DNA of 6,136 bases from Gemmataceae bacterium. GTDB taxonomy: Bacteria > Planctomycetota > Planctomycetia > Gemmatales > Gemmataceae. The notes under the pieces are model-generated. The model made no database searches, was not told the DNA's origin, and saw only the letters and a list, made by a program, of their open reading frames with translations. The stretch covers positions 1 through 6,136 of the forward strand of contig JANWVS010000146.1 in assembly GCA_025056835.1 (NCBI GenBank), written 5' to 3'. The translations under genes and the position numbers were made by a program. Numbering within the stretch: position 1 is the first letter of the stretch; each line of letters starts with the position of its first letter. Of the stretch, positions 1 to 5,143 are shown in pieces.

Positions 1-323
1 CTGAGTTTAATCGCAAGACCATTCGGGAAAACAACATCCGCGTCTACTATTGCGACATGGTTCGCATTGCGCGGGAAGTGGCCAGCGAACCCGACCTGCA
101 AATGCGGATGCAGGGCATTGTGCTCTTGGGCGATTTCCTGCGTTTGACCCCTTACGCCAAACAAGCGAACATGAGCGAGGAGGAAGTTTACAAAGGCGTC
201 GAAAAGGCGTTGCGAAAATACTTTGGCAAGCGCGGCGAACAAGTCGTGCAGGATAATCTCAATTGTGTCAAACGCGGATTCAAGGACACCAAGGAAATCC
301 CGCCGACTTTGATCAACGCTTAA
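1..323 (+). CDS. PFOR-type 2-oxoacid:ferredoxin oxidoreductase, alpha/gamma chain, C-terminal end (5' partial)
   Basis: This is the last 106 codons of a gene entering from the left; the first whole codon is at 3 and the TAA stop is at 321-323. The visible protein matches domain III (the gamma-like domain) of pyruvate:ferredoxin oxidoreductase: an Asn-Asn-Ile-Arg-Val-Tyr-Tyr strand leading into Asp-Met-Val-Arg-Ile-Ala-Arg-Glu, then the characteristic late helix YFGKRGEQVVQDNLNCV, equivalent to the YGKKGEEVV...N segment of single-chain PFORs. In this family domain III helps bind CoA and form the dimer, while the pyruvate-binding N-terminal part lies outside the window. The product should be cytoplasmic and pair with the ferredoxin/TPP chain encoded 156 bases downstream. 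Internal ATGs at 50 and 57 are not starts, because the frame is open to the window edge. Substrate (pyruvate or another 2-oxoacid) cannot be decided from this fragment. Confidence 0.85.
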   Translation, partial: EFNRKTIRENNIRVYYCDMVRIAREVASEPDLQMRMQGIVLLGDFLRLTPYAKQANMSEEEVYKGVEKALRKYFGKRGEQVVQDNLNCVKRGFKDTKEIPPTLINA

Positions 324-332
324 GCCGAAGGT

Positions 333-444
333 CCGCACGTGCGGCGTGACGAAACGCCGCAACCCAGTTCACGACGTGTCGTGATGTTACGCCGTCGACG
401 GTCAGGACGAGCCAGGCACAATGACTCGCTTCCGCCGCCTGCGG
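333..444. repeat. Run of short palindromes in the spacer between the two PFOR genes
   Basis: The 156-base spacer between the PFOR chains contains five short dyads: a perfect 12-base palindrome CCGCACGTGCGG at 333-344; a 7-bp stem GCGGCGT/ACGCCGC with a 6-base loop at 341-360; arms CACGAC/GTCGTG around GT at 370-383; CCGTCGACGG at 392-401; and CCGC/GCGG at 435-444. The first two share bases 341-344, so they exclude each other in RNA. No T-run follows any of them, so a canonical intrinsic terminator is not supported. A role in mRNA processing, differential expression of the two subunits or protein binding is possible but inferred only from the symmetry. Confidence 0.5.
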
Positions 445-479
445 TCAACCTCGGAAACCTAACCGGAGTGATATAGCCA

Positions 480-2138
480 ATGTCTACCGCCGTACTCCCC
501 AAAGTCGCCGTCAAACCCTCGATGAACGAGGCCAATGAGCGCGATCCGTACAACAACAACAGCTATGGCACCCTCGTCGACGGAAAATACAAGCTTGTCA
601 GCTTGCCGGTGCTCGATGTCAACGATTTCAACGAGCGGATCATTCGCGGCTATGAGGAAGGTTGGGGCGAGAAAGACCTGCCTGCCGACCTCAGTGTGGC
701 GCGGTCTTTGATTCCAGCCGGTACGGCCACCCTGCGCGACTTCAGCAACATCGCTCCGGAGATTCCCGAATACATTCCCGAAAATTGCACCGGCTGCATG
801 GACTGCGTTACGGAATGTCCCGATACCGCCATCCTCGGCAAGGTGCTTGCCGAAGACGAACTCGAACAACGTTTGCAGCTGATCCCCGAAGCCGACCGCG
901 AGATGTTCAAGCGGCAGTGGGCCAAAACGAAAAAGTATTACGAGGCAGGTAAGAAGAAGGTCGGCCAGGGCGGCATGTTCAACATCATCATCGACCCCTC
1001 CAAGTGCAAGGGCTGCGCCGAGTGCGTCACCGTTTGCGACGACCACGCCTTGAAGATGATCACCAAGACCGATGAGGTCATGACCAAGGCGCGGAAAAGC
1101 CACCGCTATTTCAAAAGCATCGGCCCCAGCAACAATAAATACATCAGCGACAGTCTGCTGATCGACATGATGCTCAAGGAAGAAACGCATTTATACGTCG
1201 GCGGCGCCGGTTCCTGCGCGGGTTGCGGCGAAGGCACGGCCTTGCGCATGCTCTGTTCTGCCACCGGCTCGAAATACGGCGATCAGTGGGCCATTGTCGC
1301 CGCCACGGGCTGCAACACCGTTTACACTTCGACCTACCCCTACAACCCCTACCTCGTCCCGTGGACCAATTCGCTTTTCGAAAATGCTCCGGCAGATGCT
1401 ATCGGAGTGCGGATGCGTTGGGACCAGATGGGGTGGCACGACAAACCGATTTGGTGCATCGGCGGCGACGGCGCCATGTTCGACATCGGCTTCCAGTCTC
1501 TCTCCCGTATGCTGGCCTCGGGAATGAACATCAAGGTCTTTGTGCTAGACACGCAGGTCTACTCCAACACCGGCGGGCAGGCCTCGACCTCCTCGTACAC
1601 CGGCCAGAACACCAAGATGTCGGTCCACGGCAAGGCCCTCGGCGGCAAACAGGAGCGGCGCAAGGAAATTGCCCAAATCGCCATGATGCATCCGCGGACC
1701 TACGTTGCCCAGACAACCTGTGCCCACGTCAACCACTTTTACAAGTCGGTCCTTGGGGCCTTGGAATTCGATGGACCGGCCATTGTCGTCTGCTACACGA
1801 CTTGCCAACCGGAGCACGGCGTCGCCGACAACATGGCCAGCGAACAAGCTCGCCTTGCCGTCGATACGCGCGCCTTCCCTCTGCTGGTGTACGATCCCCG
1901 CAAAGGGGATAAAATTCGCGAACGTCTTTCCCTGCAAGGCAATCCGGCGGTCAAGGACGATTGGTACCGCAATCCCAAGACGGGCGAAGAGATTACCTTT
2001 ATTGACTTCGCCCGCAGCGAAGGCCGCTTCGCTAAGCATTTCGACAAGGACGGCAACCCTTCGGAAACCTTGTTGCAAGCCAAGCAAGACCGGCTCGAAA
2101 ACTGGCGCCTGCTCCAGGAACTCGCCGGTCTGCGATAA
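480..2138 (+). CDS. PFOR-type 2-oxoacid:ferredoxin oxidoreductase, ferredoxin (delta) plus TPP-binding (beta) chain
   Basis: This complete 552-residue protein corresponds to domains IV-VI of pyruvate:ferredoxin oxidoreductase. Residues 70-102 resemble domain IV and end in IPENC as in single-chain PFORs. Two [4Fe-4S] motifs follow: C103/C106/C109/C113 and C176/C179/C182/C186. The second lacks the usual proline after its last cysteine (C186-D187). The catalytic domain has the proximal-cluster ligands C246 and C249 (CAGCG), C278 (ATGCN) and probably C442, and the thiamine-diphosphate signature from GDG 329-331 to YSNTGGQ 361-367, which is very PFOR-like. It should accept the hydroxyethyl-TPP electrons and pass them through three clusters to ferredoxin. 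ATG 480 is preceded by CGGAG at 464-468, 11 bases upstream. It works with the chain encoded upstream, and a small gene follows after 20 bases. Pyruvate is the likely substrate by similarity; other 2-oxoacids remain possible. Confidence 0.93.
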   Translation: MSTAVLPKVAVKPSMNEANERDPYNNNSYGTLVDGKYKLVSLPVLDVNDFNERIIRGYEEGWGEKDLPADLSVARSLIPAGTATLRDFSNIAPEIPEYIPENCTGCMDCVTECPDTAILGKVLAEDELEQRLQLIPEADREMFKRQWAKTKKYYEAGKKKVGQGGMFNIIIDPSKCKGCAECVTVCDDHALKMITKTDEVMTKARKSHRYFKSIGPSNNKYISDSLLIDMMLKEETHLYVGGAGSCAGCGEGTALRMLCSATGSKYGDQWAIVAATGCNTVYTSTYPYNPYLVPWTNSLFENAPADAIGVRMRWDQMGWHDKPIWCIGGDGAMFDIGFQSLSRMLASGMNIKVFVLDTQVYSNTGGQASTSSYTGQNTKMSVHGKALGGKQERRKEIAQIAMMHPRTYVAQTTCAHVNHFYKSVLGALEFDGPAIVVCYTTCQPEHGVADNMASEQARLAVDTRAFPLLVYDPRKGDKIRERLSLQGNPAVKDDWYRNPKTGEEITFIDFARSEGRFAKHFDKDGNPSETLLQAKQDRLENWRLLQELAGLR

Positions 2139-2158
2139 CCGTATCCCTCACGAGCGTT

Positions 2159-2470
2159 ATGTCCCGCCCCGTCGCGACGCACGAGTTTCAGACGCTCGAT
2201 GCGGCCATCGAGTTCGTGAAACGAACGCGGTGGGAATTGCGCGATCTTCGCAAGGTGCGTGTCTGGAAAGACAAACTGCACATTATCGACATCAATCACG
2301 ATTATTTCGAGCTGCGCGGCGTCGGTTACGCCGACGCCGCGATTGTTCCGCTTCTCAACATGATCAACACGGCGTACAATCCGCAGACGCTGCACCAACC
2401 CACCGATGCCGAGTATAAGGAATTCGACACCGGCCGCCGCTACACCTGGGCCCACGATCGTGTGATGTGA
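2159..2470 (+). CDS. Conserved-looking hypothetical protein, 103 residues, downstream of the PFOR genes
   Basis: I do not recognise this family. The protein is 103 residues, soluble-looking, with no cysteine, no signal peptide and no membrane segment. It has an N-terminal amphipathic stretch (residues 12-24), a basic beta-like segment KVRVWKDKLHIIDI, then HDYFELRGVGYADAAI, and an aromatic, polar C-terminus (RRYTWAHDRVM). Lack of cysteine argues against an iron-sulfur protein. ATG 2159 is the only reasonable start, and the ribosome site is weak (ACGAG just upstream). It begins 20 bases after the PFOR stop on the same strand, so co-transcription is likely, and an accessory, assembly or regulatory role for that enzyme is a guess from position alone. 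It ends one base before the convergent HTH gene's stop. A perfect 11-bp hairpin lies inside it at 2315-2341. Confidence 0.75.
   Translation: MSRPVATHEFQTLDAAIEFVKRTRWELRDLRKVRVWKDKLHIIDINHDYFELRGVGYADAAIVPLLNMINTAYNPQTLHQPTDAEYKEFDTGRRYTWAHDRVM
2315..2341 (+). other. Perfect 11-bp GC-rich stem-loop inside the 103-residue gene
   Basis: CGCGGCGTCGG (2315-2325) and CCGACGCCGCG (2331-2341) are exact reverse complements around the loop TTACG. The stem is almost all G/C, far stronger than any other dyad in the window. It encodes Arg-Gly-Val-Gly-Tyr-Ala-Asp-Ala-Ala. It is followed by ATTGTTCCG, not a T-run, so it is not a canonical terminator. It may slow translation, stabilise the transcript against 3' exonucleases, or be a chance result of GC-rich codons. 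Confidence 0.6.
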
Positions 2471-2471
2471 G

Positions 2472-2708
2472 TCACGCCGGCCCGTGGCCGTAGATGTGCT
2501 GAATCGGCGTTTTGTGTCCCCAGACGATTTGCTCGCGCGTCAAGCCGAAGGCGGCTGCGATGCGGTCCCGCTCGGTCGGACTGGGCGTCCACCGGCCCAG
2601 GACGATGGCCAAGACTCGTTGCTCGTCCAGGCCCGACTTTTCCGCCAACTGCCGATGATCCCAGCCGTGCTCGCGGCAAAGCTCATCCACAGCCTTTTGT
2701 GCGATCAT
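2472..2708 (-). CDS. Small Cro/C1-type (XRE) helix-turn-helix protein, downstream copy
   Basis: A 78-residue protein, nearly all of it one helix-turn-helix domain of the Cro/C1 type. The pattern LAEKSGL (21-27), RVLAIVLGRW (31-40), TPSPTER (41-47), IAAAFGL (50-56) and IVWG (61-64) fits the usual five-helix layout with its glycine and PS signature. A short tail WGHxxxxQHxYGHGP (63-77) carries three histidines (H65, H71, H75). It should be a cytoplasmic DNA-binding protein with no obvious effector or oligomerisation domain; its target is unknown. It is about 60% identical by hand alignment to the gene just upstream on the same strand. ATG 2708 has a strong Shine-Dalgarno GGGAGGA (2714-2720 on the reverse strand) directly after that gene's TAA, so translation is probably coupled. 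The first gene of the unit is the dehydrogenase at 2986-3720. Its stop lies one base from the stop of the convergent gene. Confidence 0.8.
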   Translation of the reverse strand: MIAQKAVDELCREHGWDHRQLAEKSGLDEQRVLAIVLGRWTPSPTERDRIAAAFGLTREQIVWGHKTPIQHIYGHGPA

Positions 2709-2713
2709 TGGCG

Positions 2714-2720
2714 TCCTCCC
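2714..2720 (-). promoter_or_regulatory. Strong Shine-Dalgarno between the tandem HTH genes
   Basis: On the reverse strand GGGAGGA abuts the TAA stop of the upstream HTH gene (2721-2723) and lies five bases before the ATG at 2708. It fixes that start and suggests that ribosomes finishing one copy reload on the next. Confidence 0.75.
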
Positions 2721-2969
2721 TTAAGGCGTTCGCCCGAACTGCGGTCCATGACCGTACAGATGTTGTACTTCGTGGCGATGTCCCCAGGCAATCTCCTCGC
2801 GCGTCAGGTTGAAAACCGCGGCGATTCGCTCGCGCTCCGTGGGGCTGGGCGTCCAACGCCCCTCCAGGATCGCCAAGACGCGCGCCAGTTCCAGACATGC
2901 TCGTTCCGCCAGGAGTTCCGGCGTCAGCCCATGTTGGCGGCACAATTCTGCGAGAACCCTTCGTGCCAT
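2721..2969 (-). CDS. Small Cro/C1-type (XRE) helix-turn-helix protein, upstream copy
   Basis: From ATG 2969 this is an 82-residue paralogue of the next gene in the unit. The HTH core runs through LLAERACL (19-26), RVLAILEGRW (30-39), TPSPTER (40-46), IAAVFNL (49-55) and IAWG (60-63). The tail repeats the WGHxxxxQHxYGHGP pattern (62-76) with H64, H70 and H74, then adds QFGRTP, which the shorter copy lacks. The protein should bind DNA; no sensor domain is present. A longer reading from TTG 2984 would add five residues (start-W-W-L-P), but ATG 2969 matches the paralogue's N-terminus and has GGTGG six bases before it, so I chose it. It starts 16 bases after the dehydrogenase stop. The two copies have diverged most around helices 1-3 and least around GRWTPSPTER, suggesting a shared fold but perhaps different DNA targets or heterodimers. 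Confidence 0.8.
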   Translation of the reverse strand: MARRVLAELCRQHGLTPELLAERACLELARVLAILEGRWTPSPTERERIAAVFNLTREEIAWGHRHEVQHLYGHGPQFGRTP

Positions 2970-2985
2970 GGGAAGCCACCACAAG

Positions 2986-3720
2986 TCACACGTAAACTTG
3001 GGAGACAGGTTTGATGATCAATTCCGGAATCGAAACGTGCGGAGGCTGCGACGCTACATAAAGTACGCCGCGAGCGATGTCTTCCGGTTGCAAAATCCGG
3101 CGCCGGTGCTCCTCACTGACCGGCGTCGGTCGAAATTCCAGAATCGGCGTATCCACTTCGCCGGGATAGATGTTGGTCACGCGCACGCCGCTGTCCTTTT
3201 CCTCGGCGCCCAAGCCTAGGCCCAAGGCCGTCATCCCGAACTTGGAGACGGCATAGGCCAAACCGCCCAACGGGGTGGCTCGCTTGCCGGCGATACTGTT
3301 GATATTGATGATCAAACCGCTCTTGCGGGCCGCCATACCCGGGAACGCGGCATGAATACAGTAGAAGGCACCGTCGAGATTGGTGCGCAGCAACCGTTGC
3401 CAGACTTCCGGAGTCAACTGACGAAAGGCGCGTTCTTTGACGTTCGTGCCGGCATTGTTCACCAAGATATCGATTTTCCCGAAACGCTGCTCGGTTGCCT
3501 CGACGAGTCTGCGCGCCTGGTCCGGGTCCGCGACGTCTGCGGCATGGCAGTACATACGGTCTCCGCCGGCGAGCAGTTTGGCGGCATCGTTGAGTTTGTT
3601 GGCGTCGCGGCCGGCGATGACGACTTGAGCACCGGCTTGGAGGAAGAGCCGTGCGCAGGCCAAGCCGATACCGCTGCCGCCGCCGGTGATCAGCACGACG
3701 CTGCCGCGGAAATCGTTCAT
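2986..3720 (-). CDS. Short-chain dehydrogenase/reductase (classical SDR)
   Basis: A complete 244-residue classical SDR, an NAD(P)(H)-dependent oxidoreductase of unknown substrate. The Rossmann nucleotide motif TGGGSGIG is at 12-19, the acidic Asp-Val of strand 3 at 62-63, NNAG at 88-91, and the catalytic tetrad is N114, S142, Y156 and K160. The PGEVDTP segment (186-192) sits where the family has PGxVxT. An arginine just after strand 2 (AGRD, R38) favours NADP(H), which is a family trend and not proof. There is no signal peptide; the enzyme should be cytoplasmic. ATG 3720 places the glycine motif at the usual distance from the N-terminus; I see no strong ribosome site before it. It is the first gene of a leftward unit with two HTH genes, separated by 16 and 11 bases, and is divergent from prfB. 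Whether those regulators act on it is inference. Confidence 0.92.
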   Translation of the reverse strand: MNDFRGSVVLITGGGSGIGLACARLFLQAGAQVVIAGRDANKLNDAAKLLAGGDRMYCHAADVADPDQARRLVEATEQRFGKIDILVNNAGTNVKERAFRQLTPEVWQRLLRTNLDGAFYCIHAAFPGMAARKSGLIININSIAGKRATPLGGLAYAVSKFGMTALGLGLGAEEKDSGVRVTNIYPGEVDTPILEFRPTPVSEEHRRRILQPEDIARGVLYVASQPPHVSIPELIIKPVSQVYV

Positions 3721-3787
3721 CCGGTTAAGGTAAGGCGCCGGCCGCCCGTCAGCCAGAGCGGTTCGATCTCGCCATAAGTCCTTTTGC

Positions 3788-3804
3788 GTCGGTTGTACAC
3801 CGAC
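3788..3804. promoter_or_regulatory. Inverted repeat in the divergent SDR/prfB spacer, possible operator
   Basis: GTCGGT (3788-3793) and ACCGAC (3799-3804) form a perfect 6-bp dyad around TGTAC, about 68 bases upstream of the SDR start and 66 bases upstream of the prfB -35 box. Neither side has a T-run, so it is not a terminator. An operator for the leftward unit, perhaps read by one of its HTH proteins, is possible, but only symmetry and position support it. I could not identify a convincing leftward promoter in the 214-base spacer (3721-3934). Confidence 0.3.
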
Positions 3805-3869
3805 CCGGCTCGTTCGAAAAATAACGACCTGCCCCGCAACCGAACCGTCCTGGCCGTCGGCAAGTGTCG

Positions 3870-3899
3870 TTGTCGGCTACCAGAGGGGATTGGTATAAT
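3870..3899 (+). promoter_or_regulatory. Sigma-70-type promoter with extended -10, driving prfB
   Basis: A consensus TATAAT lies at 3894-3899 and is preceded by TG at 3891-3892 with one intervening base, forming an extended -10. The -35 candidate is TTGTCG at 3870-3875, four of six consensus bases, with an 18-base spacer. Transcription would start near 3906, giving a leader of about 29 bases. AGGA at 3921-3924, ten bases before ATG 3935, is the likely ribosome site. Confidence 0.65.
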
Positions 3900-3934
3900 A
3901 TGCCGATCGACGATTCCTTCAGGACCTACGTTCC

Positions 3935-5057
3935 ATGAACACCGAACTACGCCGGCGCTTGGACGAGATTCTCTCGCGTCTCAATCAACTCCGAGACTCT
4001 CTTTGACATTCCAGGCAAGAAAGAGCAACGGCAAAGGCTGTCGGCACAGATGGAGGCCGCCGGCTTCTGGGACAACCCCGAAAAGGCTCGGCAAGTCATT
4101 GCCCAGATCAAGCCGCTCAACGGGTTGTTAAATCCATATGACGAGCTGACCAAGACCGTGGGCGACGTGATGGCCCTGTCCGAGTTGTGTCTGGAGGATG
4201 TCAGCCTCGAAGGGGAATTGGAGCAGGAGTTGGCGCATCTGGAGCGGCGCTTGGCCGATTTTGAGACCCGGGCCATGCTCAGCGGCCCTCAGGATGCTTC
4301 AAGTGCCTTTTTGCGAATCCAAGCCGGCGGCGGCGGTACCGAAGCCTGCGATTGGGCGCAGATGCTCCTCCGCATGTATACGCGCTGGGCCGAACGCCAC
4401 GGCTACACCGCCGAGCTGATCGACGAGCTGCGCAACGAGGAAGCCGGCATCCGCAGCGCTACGCTCCATATCCAGGGGGAATACGCCTATGGTTATCTGC
4501 AAGGCGAGACCGGCGTGCACCGCCTCGTGCGCATCAGCCCGTTCGATGCCAACAAGCGGCGGCACACTTCCTTCGCCGCCATTGACGTGACCCCCGACAT
4601 CGAGGGCACAATCCACATCGAAATCCGCGAAGAAGACCTGCGCCGCGACGTTTTCCGCTCCGGCGGCCCCGGCGGCCAACATCAGAATAAAACCGAGTCC
4701 GGCGTGCGCTTCACGCACTTGCCCACCGGCATCTCGGCCGAGAGCCGCAACGAACGCAGCCAGCACAAGAACGCCGCCACCGCCTTGGCCCTGCTCAAGG
4801 CCAAACTCTATATGATCGAGGAACAAAAGCAACGCGCTCAGATCGAGAAAGCCTACGACGAAAAAGGCGAAGTTTCCTGGGGCTACCAGATCCGAAACTA
4901 CGTACTCCAGCCTTACACCCTCGTCAAAGACGTTCGCACCGACGTGCAAACCTCGCAAGTGCAAAACGTGCTCGACGGGGAAATTGATGAGTTCATCCAG
5001 GCCTACTTACGGCAGAAAACGGAGAAGGAGCACAAGAAGAAGGCCGTCGCGTCGTGA
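3935..5057 (+). CDS. prfB: Peptide chain release factor 2, made by programmed +1 frameshift
   Basis: RF2 ends translation at UGA and UAA by reading the stop codon in the ribosomal A site and triggering hydrolysis of peptidyl-tRNA. The gene begins at ATG 3935; 23 codons lead to CTT TGA at 4001-4006, and a +1 shift continues at GAC 4005 to a TGA at 5055-5057, giving 373 residues, close to the E. coli length of 365. The stop-recognition tripeptide SPF is at full-length residues 201-203 (4536-4544) and the catalytic GGQ at 246-248 (4671-4679), in GGPGGQHQNKTESG. The N-terminal helical domain includes FWDNPEKA. The shift makes RF2 limit its own synthesis: abundant RF2 terminates at the internal UGA. 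The promoter at 3870-3899 precedes it. Starting at the internal ATG 4050 would drop the N-terminal helix and is rejected. The final TGA is followed in frame by TAG. Confidence 0.95.
3998..4007 (+). promoter_or_regulatory. RF2 +1 programmed frameshift site (CTTTGAC)
   Basis: The slip site is the conserved CTT TGA C: tRNA-Leu on CTT (4001-4003) slips one base to TTT when the UGA at 4004-4006 is read slowly; the following C is the usual poor termination context. After the shift the reading is Leu-Asp, as in other RF2 proteins. In E. coli an internal Shine-Dalgarno AGGGGG stands three bases before CTT. Here the same place (3992-3997) reads CGAGAC, with only GAG matching a Shine-Dalgarno, so the stimulator looks weak. 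Confidence 0.93.
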
Positions 5058-5082
5058 TAGTTCCCTTCCCCGCCGCGGCGCC

Positions 5083-5100
5083 GTGGAGCGACGGCTCCAC
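5083..5100 (+). terminator. Stem-loop after prfB, possible terminator without a U-tract
   Basis: GTGGAGC (5083-5089) and GCTCCAC (5094-5100) pair perfectly around GACG, 26 bases after the prfB stop. Just upstream lie the palindromes CGCCGCGGCG (5071-5080) and CGGCGCCG (5076-5083). What follows is AATGCCG, not a run of T, so intrinsic termination would be atypical. A repeated palindromic element or an mRNA 3'-end stabiliser is equally possible. Confidence 0.3.
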
Positions 5101-5123
5101 AATGCCGACGGCCACCCACGATC

Positions 5124-5135
5124 GGAGGTACGAGG
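5124..5135 (+). promoter_or_regulatory. Double Shine-Dalgarno deciding the redoxin start
   Basis: GGAGG at 5124-5128 and GAGG at 5132-5135 precede ATG 5144; the second is spaced eight bases from it. An in-frame ATG at 5102 lies upstream of both and would put 14 mostly polar residues before the signal peptide, so 5144 is preferred. Confidence 0.65.
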
Positions 5136-5143
5136 TAATCGCC

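Noticed and set aside
459..1190. A 243-codon reverse-strand frame opposite the PFOR ferredoxin/TPP gene.
   Set aside because: It is a shadow of a gene whose iron-sulfur and TPP motifs are unmistakable on the forward strand.
2472..2969. The tandem small genes as a toxin-antitoxin pair.
   Set aside because: Both are paralogous HTH proteins with no toxin fold, and neither overlaps a second short frame with toxin features.
2484..3219. Two overlapping forward-strand frames of 136 and 176 codons opposite the HTH genes and the SDR end.
   Set aside because: They are shadows; the reverse-strand frames contain the duplicated HTH domain and the SDR C-terminus.
3751..3775. A reverse-strand eight-codon frame (ATG 3775 to a stop at 3751) with AGGA upstream, ahead of the SDR gene, as a leader peptide.
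   Set aside because: It has no run of regulatory codons and no following attenuator hairpin; so short a frame is expected by chance.
4001..4007. prfB as a frameshifted pseudogene or sequencing error.
   Set aside because: The break is exactly the conserved RF2 recoding site and the rest of the frame is intact with SPF and GGQ.
4299..4964. A 221-codon reverse-strand frame opposite prfB.
   Set aside because: Low-complexity Gly/Ala/Val-rich shadow of the GGQ-containing RF2 frame.
4050..5057. Reading prfB as a 335-residue protein from the internal ATG 4050.
   Set aside because: The upstream 23-codon frame plus CTTTGAC restores the N-terminal helix shared by RF2 proteins, and the promoter and ribosome site are placed for ATG 3935.
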